From Vermamoeba vermiformis (lineage: Eukaryota; Tubulinea; Echinamoebida), in assembly GCA_045837725.1 (NCBI GenBank), contig JBEWZL010000272.1, positions 248,001 to 312,000 of the forward strand: 64,000 bases of DNA, in the 5' to 3' direction. Made by a program: the position numbers and the translations under genes. The notes under the pieces are model-generated. The model was not told the DNA's origin and ran no database searches. It was given only the letters and a program-made list of their open reading frames with translations. This document shows positions 57,768 to 64,000 of this stretch, in pieces (positions within the stretch are counted from its first letter, which is position 1; each line of letters opens with the position of its first letter).

Positions 57768-59250
57768 TTAGTAGCGAGTCGGTGAGACGTACTTCGCATC
57801 TGAGATCGAACAAAATTAGATCCCGTACAATAACGCAAAACATTTCGTGGCAAGACTTACCATCAAGTACTTCTCTAACGGCAGGGGATTGGCAACAGAC
57901 GTACACATCGTTGTTCATATTATTCTTAATCTTCTTATCAGCACCGCCCTTGAGCAACAACTTAACAGTGGAAATATGGCCACGACTGGCAGCTTTGATC
58001 AAAGGAGTATTACCTATAGGATAATTGTTAGCCATATGTACCTGAAAACTTTTAAAATAACGGCTCTGTATCGTCGCGTACTGGAAAATTTGACCGTCAA
58101 ATTTCAAATTTTGAGTGTCAAATATTTGTAGCCTACTTTGAATGTACAAACAGGCGATATAAGATTATTCCCATTTTATTAAAAACGGTACCACAAAAAT
58201 TTATCAGAAACTTTTTCGATAATTTTGGTAGCGGTGTTACTTTTGTCAAACACTCGCTAAATTGTTGGCTCTTGCTTCAGTTAGTAGGACTATGGAAATG
58301 CCCACTAATTCAGCAATAGCAATCGCGCAACTTGTCGTCTAAGAAAAGTTTGTGCGGTTCCAAATTATCAAAAAAATTTATGAAAAATTAGAAGTGGTGC
58401 CGTTTTTAGTAAAACGGGAATAATATTGTATTCAAATACTTTACCATCAGCATCTCTAGCGTTAATTTCGCACTTGGCGTCGTGGATCAACCAGCTTACG
58501 ACATCATCCTTTCCTGCAGAGTTAAGCACAATTAGGCTTATTATTCAAGGCACAATAAGTATATTATTTGCTAATTACCGTTAAATGCTGCAAGATGAAG
58601 AGGTCTAGAGCCAGCTGTATCAGCGAGCTCAAGATCTGCTCCTTTTTCCTTCATGAACTTAACCTACGCTCAAAATATTAGGAAAAATCCAATATATAGC
58701 TTCTTGTTGATGATTTGCACGTTGATTTTAAATTAAAGATTAAAATTAGATTGAGCGGCGATTATACATACAACTTCCAAGTGACCCCATTTAGCAGCCT
58801 CTGTTAAATTAACGCGTTATGACTCGTTTTTATAGTACAATAATATTAATGATGCTTACCACCAACAGCTGTCTTGCCTTGAACGTCTAATAACAAAAAA
58901 ACGATTAAGATATTTTTTTGGATTTTTTTGTTAGTATCTCAAAATAATATTTATAATTATTCTTGAACACGGGTACATCGTGCATTAATATTTTCGAGAG
59001 CACAAAGCAAATTTCCACGATGCCAAAATATTTTTAGTTTTACCTTGCGCGTTGATCTGTGTCCAAGTGTTGTCTAATCGCTTCTTTACCAAGTCCAAAT
59101 TGCCTATAAATTATGGTAAATATTTATTCGTTTAGATTTTTGTTGAAATGACACGAGTTGCTCGCATCAGCTGCTTAAAACAATTTTTCGCGAGATCAGC
59201 TTACCATCAGCGGCAGCATCCCACAGAGTAATTTTTCCCCACTGAGACAT
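57768..59250 (-). CDS. Ankyrin-repeat protein
   Basis: Eight small exons: 59250-59205, 59103-59044, 58886-58860, 58800-58772, 58663-58579, 58513-58445, 58013-57861, 57799-57768 (166 residues). The protein is almost entirely four ankyrin repeats: TLWDAAADGNLDLVKKRL, TAVGEAAKWGHLEVVKFM, RPLHLAAFNGKDDVVSWL, TPLIKAASRGHISTVKLLL. There is no other domain, so it is a small protein-interaction module; the partner is unknown. Two exons are only 27 and 29 nt. Intron 6 (58014-58444) is 431 nt because it contains a foldback element. The gene is tail-to-tail with the nuclease-like gene. Confidence 0.88.
58164..58424. mobile_element. MITE-like foldback element within an intron
   Basis: The ends are inverted repeats: ATTATTCCC-A-TTTTA-T-TAAAAACGG-T-ACCAC on the left and, reverse-complemented, the same with G, C and C at the three variable places on the right. 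Weaker complementarity continues inward (TTTTTCGATAATTTTGG versus TTTTTGATAATTTGG) for about 85 bp, so the element could fold into a long hairpin. It is about 260 bp, non-coding, and accounts for the unusual length of its host intron. The target-site duplication is not clear. Confidence 0.65.
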
Positions 59251-59351
59251 ATTTGTGCTGTTTAATACTACAAGTAATTGATTATTGGCAAAAAAGATTC
59301 TGACACGAAATTTTGACCGTTGCACAAAAAATTTTCGGATCAAATCATTTT

Positions 59352-61481
59352 TTATTTGTCTGCAGTAATTGCTTCAGGAATAGGTTCATATCCTCTTCGT
59401 CTTAATAAGCACTTATTTCTAGCACGCCTAATGACGTCGATAAGTACCACAGCCCACAAACCTATCGCGATCCAACCCGAGATCCACGACAACGCGAGGA
59501 ATTCTTGGCCGTATATTTGCAAAGCTATGAATATCAATGCTGTCACGCCCGTGTAGATGGCGAACCCTATCCACATCATGACCCCAGCTTGTGACCAGTA
59601 CTCTGCAAAGATAATAAACAAGAAGCGAAGTACGTTCCTCAGCGAGGTCAAACTACCAATGGTGACCAAGACTGCAAATAGCCACGATAAGATTGGATTG
59701 TACTGCACTTTGAAGAACGCCGTCATGAAGTTTTCTTGCTCGTATTCAACTTCGAAAGAGAAAAGTGGTGCGAAATCCAGCTCTGCGGATGTGGTCGCGC
59801 ACTCGGGCCAATTACTCTCGAATGTACCATCGAGAATTGTGCTATTGACCCTCCTCATATAATTCGAGGAGCCTACTTTAGCCTTTGAAAATAAATTTAG
59901 AGTTATTTACCGTCAATTTCAAAAAAATTAAATTTTGCTGGATCCGTACGTACTTGCAAGTAATAATCAGACGGCATATTCAAAAAGTGCAATAAAGGTC
60001 CTGCTTGCATTTGAATCCACGTCCATGTAAATCTCAACACTGGCACTAAATTTAGCCTAAATATAATCATTATTTTAAATTCTTATATCGGATCTGGATG
60101 TGTTCAAATTTCAAGCAAATACTACAAGCTATTATATATATCATATCGTTATGTAATACTTACGTAGCATCATTGCTAAACGGCACAGAGTGCGCTTGAT
60201 TCGTTGGCAAGAAAACCTCAGACGGAGGAATCGCCGTGAGTCTCGGATTGACAGGTGTCAACATGTCAATCACGTGCAGCGGTTTTCTTGTGTTATTTTT
60301 AGTCACGCACACTGTTGCGTACATTTCGCACGACTTGGCTCTGATTAGGCAAAAAAAAATTAAAATACGATACAAAAAATAATCTTTGTATTCGCATAGT
60401 GCCGTTAACAAATTATTACTAATTTAGGAAATATGATAGTACTAGTAGTATTTGCAAGTTAGCTTACTTTGATGATAAATTCATCAACTGACCCACATCC
60501 ACGATAATAAAATGGTGGTTTGAGCGGGTATTCGAGTAATCGATGTAACAAGAGGTCAATGCCTGCGTGCTATTCATTGCAGTATTTGACTTGGATATGA
60601 CGTTAATAGTAAGCATATTGCCGCGATTTCTCGGGACAACAAGACCAACAGATCCGTGGCCATCAATAATCGGGTAAAATCTATCCAAAAAATAAAATTA
60701 GCTATAAATATACATCAATAATATTATATGCTTGGTATTTAATGATATTATAGTATTTATACCTTGAATGCGCGTCAAAAGAGCTTTTTGCAGTGGTTAC
60801 GTTGCCAGTAGTAAAATATTGCATCAATAAAGTGCCAGCAAATACGCAAATAATAATAGCAATGATTACTACTGTCGCAAAACCACCTGCAGTCCGCTTA
60901 ATATGCACAAATACGGGCTTGGGAACAATAAGCTAAAGATCGAAGATCAGTGGATTCAGTAAATTCTTTAGTAATATTAATATTGGCATATGTCTAATAT
61001 CATTATGTAATTGTTGATATTATGACATATTTTGGCAATAAATTACCGGTAATTTATTGAGTTTAAGAGACTTTAAGTCACTTACGTGATCCAACGGTCC
61101 ACTATCTTGTGCCTTATTTAATCCATTAAAAAACGTATTATCTGGCTTTTTTTCAGTGACTTTGTCGATAATTTCCATCACATCCAAGTCCAGTTCTTTG
61201 ACGGCATGTCGTAACTTGCGGATCGGCAATAAAAATATTACAATCGCGAACTGGCACGCAAAAATTGTGATAGTGATCAATAATAATAATATTGACTCTG
61301 CCTTTTCTTGATTTAATTGGATCTGCTCGTAACCTGCGTAATTAAAAATTACCCGTTAAAAATAAATTTTATTAATATATATCGTTAATTACAACAGCGA
61401 TGATACTAAACTTAATCAATATGTGCATATTATAGTGAATTAATTACCCGTTGAATAATTGAAAGTCGGACAGATCTGCAT
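59352..61481 (-). CDS. Multi-pass membrane protein, family unknown
   Basis: Seven exons: 61481-61448, 61333-61086, 60932-60763, 60680-60468, 60340-60164, 60056-59954, 59882-59352 (491 residues). Hydrophobic helices: LLLLITITIFACQFAIVIFL near the N-terminus, ATVVIIAIIICVFAGTLL, then a loop of about 230 residues with N-glycosylation sites (NVTT, NSTQ, NNTR, NSTI) and paired cysteines, then WLFAVLVTIGSLTSL, VMMWIGFAIYTGVTALIFIA and WISGWIAIGLWAVVLIDVI, and a short basic tail. The glycosylated loop is presumably lumenal or extracellular. I do not recognise the family. The first exon (MQICPTFNYST) has no signal peptide, so the start may be incomplete. It is divergent from the next gene with only 51 bp between start codons. 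Confidence 0.72.
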
Positions 61482-61532
61482 CAGTTTTTTTTGTTTGTTG
61501 AACTTATTCTAACCACTAAATATCGCAGTATA
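61482..61532. promoter_or_regulatory. Very short divergent promoter region
   Basis: Only 51 bp separate the start codons of two head-to-head genes. The plus strand has a T-rich run followed by mixed sequence. Either the two share a bidirectional promoter or one of the start codons is misplaced. Confidence 0.35.
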
Positions 61533-61805
61533 ATGCGTAATAAATATAATGCGCGTTGCGTGTCACCTCATAGTCACGTTGCAAATAATAACCGTCAGAT
61601 TTTCTTCCCGCTCGAAAAGCCCACGAGATTTTTTTCGATTTTGTTTCGATTATTTTTCGAGCGGCATGTAAATAGCAAACACCTTATTATATTTATTATT
61701 ATCTATATTATTAGCATATGGATATTGTGGCTGAAATTGCCTCAGCGGCGGTACGGCTTCCAGGCCAAAAAGGACATCTATCAGATGCGCAAGAAGAGAC
61801 GATAA
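61533..61805 (+). CDS. Small single-pass membrane-protein ORF upstream of GPCR
   Basis: An unspliced ORF of 90 residues: a basic N-terminus, one strong membrane helix (HLIIFIIIYIISIWILWLKL) and a basic tail (RRYGFQAKKDIYQMRKKRR). This layout suits a small mitochondrial or ER tail-anchored protein. Its stop codon is five bases before the ATG of the GPCR, which would be extraordinary for two separate transcripts. It may be an upstream ORF in the GPCR leader, half of a bicistronic mRNA, or chance in AT-rich DNA. No family was recognised. Confidence 0.4.
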   Translation: MRNKYNARCVSPHSHVANNNRQIFFPLEKPTRFFSILFRLFFERHVNSKHLIIFIIIYIISIWILWLKLPQRRYGFQAKKDIYQMRKKRR

Positions 61806-61810
61806 TAGCA

Positions 61811-63901
61811 ATGCGAATAATATCCTCTATATTATCACTAATAGGCTCGGCATTTATGATATTTTCTATGATTTTTTTCAAACGGCTTGATAGGTAAATA
61901 ATTAATTTTTACGGCCAGTGAAAAAATTTAGTGCTTGCACCAAAATTTAAAATTTCAAAATATTCTTAAATATTCACTATACCATGTAATATAGCATATT
62001 TATGCAATTAGAGCAAATTAGGATCTGCTGTAAATATTAAATTCCGCAATTTACGGAAAATTTTAGTTGCCGTCCTCTATAGCGGCCTATACGGAATTGC
62101 AATATTTAGTACTCAATATAAATATTCTAATATTATTTATTTTTTTAGAATGCCGCAAAGGCTAATTTTTTACATGACGATCTGCGTTGCACTTGGTTGC
62201 ATTTCAAATTTGTTCTCTTTTACTACATACGATAAAGAAGAGGAATATCCAAGTAAGTATATATTTAGTTTGCTCATACGAACCATTTTCAAATAAAATC
62301 TAGTTAAAGTTCAAAAGATCCGGATCTTCCGCGGATCGAACCAAAAATTTGCTTAGAAGTGAATAAAATTGCAAAAATTAATTATGAGTTAATATAATAC
62401 GTATATTACCATATGATTACTATATTTCAAGAGTTCTAATCGCATTTTTTTCAGATCTTTGTTACGCGCAAGGATTTTTAGGCCAATTTTTTCTTCAAGC
62501 CACATTTCTATGGATGGTCTTTATAGCCCTCAATTTATACCTCGTAGTTGTGCAGCAACGACGAAATTTAGCGGGTGTTGAACGGGCTTATCATATTGCT
62601 ACGTGGTTTTTGGCTTCAATCGTAACAATTTTGCCAACGACGACCGGATCTTACGGACCAGGACCGATTTGGTACGCTACTAGTTACTATACTAGCACCA
62701 ATGCACTATTACATCGCATTATAATATATTTTAAAGCAAATTGTCGCTAATAACTCCGATTTAAAATTTCGGATCCCGCGCCGAAAAATTGCAGCTAGTT
62801 TGAGCCAAAATTATTATGTTATACAACTTAATCATCATTTAGAATTAGTAATATATATCGATCTTATAGAACCAGCTAATTGCTTGCTCTAAAGTTAATT
62901 GTTTAAGTGTCCTATATTTACCGTAGTATTTATACTGATTATACGTGGCAGGTGTTGGATTGACGAAGAATCAGCAGGCAAAGTGTGGCGCATAGTAGTG
63001 TATATTCCTATTTACATCTACCTCGTCATCATCATCGTGCTTTACTGGAAAATTATTAGCTCTGTACGCGCATCGCTGAAGGTACTTTATTTCATACTTT
63101 TATATATGCACTCGTAATATATATTATTATAACGTTATTTATGGCCAAATATTCGTTCTTGACGAAAGCAGATCCGTTACAAATTTCTTAAAAAGGAAAT
63201 TTCGAATTTTTTTCGATCTTTTGAAGAGATAGTGCTCGCAAAAAGAGTATTATATATATATAATAGCATCGCCATTAATAGGAGTACTAATTAAACTCTC
63301 TTTTTACTCAGAATCGTAAAGACAACCTTGATGAAGGAGAATTGAAAAGAGCTTCGAATATGTTAGCGCGATTACAGGCCTATCCGCTCATTATTGTCGT
63401 ATTGTATATTTTTCCGACGATTAATCGCATGAATTCTTGGTTTGGCGGCAGTGCTGTAAGTACTCTAAATAACTGAAAAACACTCCGGATCTAAAATTTC
63501 CTACTGCTTCATGTCGCTAGAAAATTCGTAGAATTAATAAGGATCCTTATTATTATTAAAGTATATGATTTTACAGCGATTTTAATCAAATTTTAATTCG
63601 ATGGATCTCGATTGAAAAGATCCGTTCTTAGAGGATGAGCTAATAAATACTAATTACTTTTTTTATCTCATAGTACTTTAGTCTGTACATATTGCACGTA
63701 GTCACTGCACCCATGCTCGGATTCGTGAATTCATTGGCCTACGGCTTCGATCAAGAAATGCGCACCAAGTACCAAGTTTGTTGGAAGAAAAATTGTTTGA
63801 AACAACAAGTCGAGGAGGAAGAAGAACATGGCATATCTGACCTTGAGACTGTCAATACGAAAGAAGGTGATAGTATTGACTCGGTGCAAACTGACTTTTG
63901 A
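61811..63901 (+). CDS. cAMP-receptor-like GPCR
   Basis: Six exons: 61811-61893, 62149-62252, 62455-62671, 62952-63081, 63312-63455, 63674-63901 (301 residues). Seven helices in the dictyostelid cAR arrangement: IISSILSLIGSAFMIFSMIF; RLIFYMTICVALGCISNLFS; CYAQGFLGQFFLQATFLWMV; IATWFLASIVTILPTTTG; CWIDEESAGKVWRIV into VVYIPIYIYLVIIIVLYWKI; MLARLQAYPLIIVVLYIFPT after RKDNLDEGELKRAS; and YILHVVTAPMLGFVNSLAYG. The cytosolic tail is acidic with many Ser/Thr sites. The short N-terminus fits the family. cAR proteins bind extracellular cAMP and signal through heterotrimeric G proteins; the ligand here is not known, since cAR-like orphans are common. Confidence 0.85.
62317..62328. repeat. Intronic AGATCCGGATCT palindrome
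   Basis: Exact 12-base palindrome agatccggatct within intron 2 of the GPCR gene, followed by a further ggatc. Confidence 0.6.
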
Positions 63902-64000
63902 AAGGGCGAGCAGATCTGACCTGATCGGAACGATAAAATTTATTTATGTGAATAATAAAATTCAATTACAAAACCGCGTGTAATTACAATAATACGAAAC
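63902..64000 (+). terminator. Putative 3' UTR and polyadenylation signal of the GPCR gene
   Basis: Directly after the GPCR stop. An AATAAA hexamer is at about 63954, preceded by cagatctgacctgatcgg, another GATC-rich string. Confidence 0.45.

Noticed and set aside
1-64000. Retroelements, virus-derived genes, CRISPR arrays, rRNA or tRNA genes
   Set aside because: No reverse transcriptase, integrase, capsid, polymerase or repeat-spacer pattern was recognised, and no tRNA cloverleaf was found by eye.

Overview
This window is a gene-dense, intron-rich stretch of a eukaryotic nuclear genome. Nearly every gene is cut by many very short introns of about 43-100 nt, with GTACG or GTAAG donors and TAG or CAG acceptors. 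The gene content points to an amoebozoan-like protist: a cAMP-receptor-type GPCR, an F-box/SH2/ankyrin protein like dictyostelid FbxB, a TKL kinase, GRASP, an LZTR1-type kelch-BTB protein and a LIM protein. The intron density is far above dictyostelids, so a protosteloid or variosean relative is a reasonable but unproven guess. Exon models were built by eye, by matching splice sites and requiring phase continuity across each gene.

Layout. 1-8.5 kb: 3' part of PIGT (GPI transamidase), a convergent 20-exon SHOC1/ZIP2-like meiotic XPF-family gene, and a LIM gene with a His/Glu repeat tail. 9.4-16 kb: two small unassigned genes and a 20-exon LZTR1-like gene. 16.3-28.5 kb: a longin-vWA fusion, a TKL kinase, an F-box/importin-like HEAT fusion, and a protein joining a degenerate guanylate-binding-protein GTPase to SAM and U-box domains. 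28.7-33.3 kb: a Nudix hydrolase, an unknown gene with a decayed tandem copy, and another unknown gene. 34.9-41.7 kb: a secreted sugar-dehydrogenase/PKD protein, an F-box protein with a DGHHK motif, and a GPI-type surface protein. 42-46.6 kb: an F-box fused to a degenerate EF-1A-like GTPase, then GRASP. 47-51 kb: an intronless secreted protein and a PA-domain seven-helix receptor. 51.7-64 kb: the F-box/SH2/ankyrin protein, a putative PD-(D/E)XK nuclease protein, an ankyrin protein with a MITE-like foldback element in an intron, a multi-pass membrane protein, a small membrane-protein ORF and a cAMP-receptor-like GPCR.

The most striking theme is ubiquitin-ligase adaptors fused to unusual cargo. 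Four F-box proteins and one U-box protein occur in 33 kb. Two carry GTPase folds (EF-1A-like, GBP-like) whose nucleotide-binding motifs are lost, one carries a karyopherin-like solenoid, and one carries an SH2-like domain without the phosphotyrosine-binding arginine. A second, genome-scale signal is a GATC-rich palindromic motif (core AGATCCGGATCT) that recurs inside introns. No rRNA, tRNA, CRISPR array, retroelement or virus-like element was recognised.
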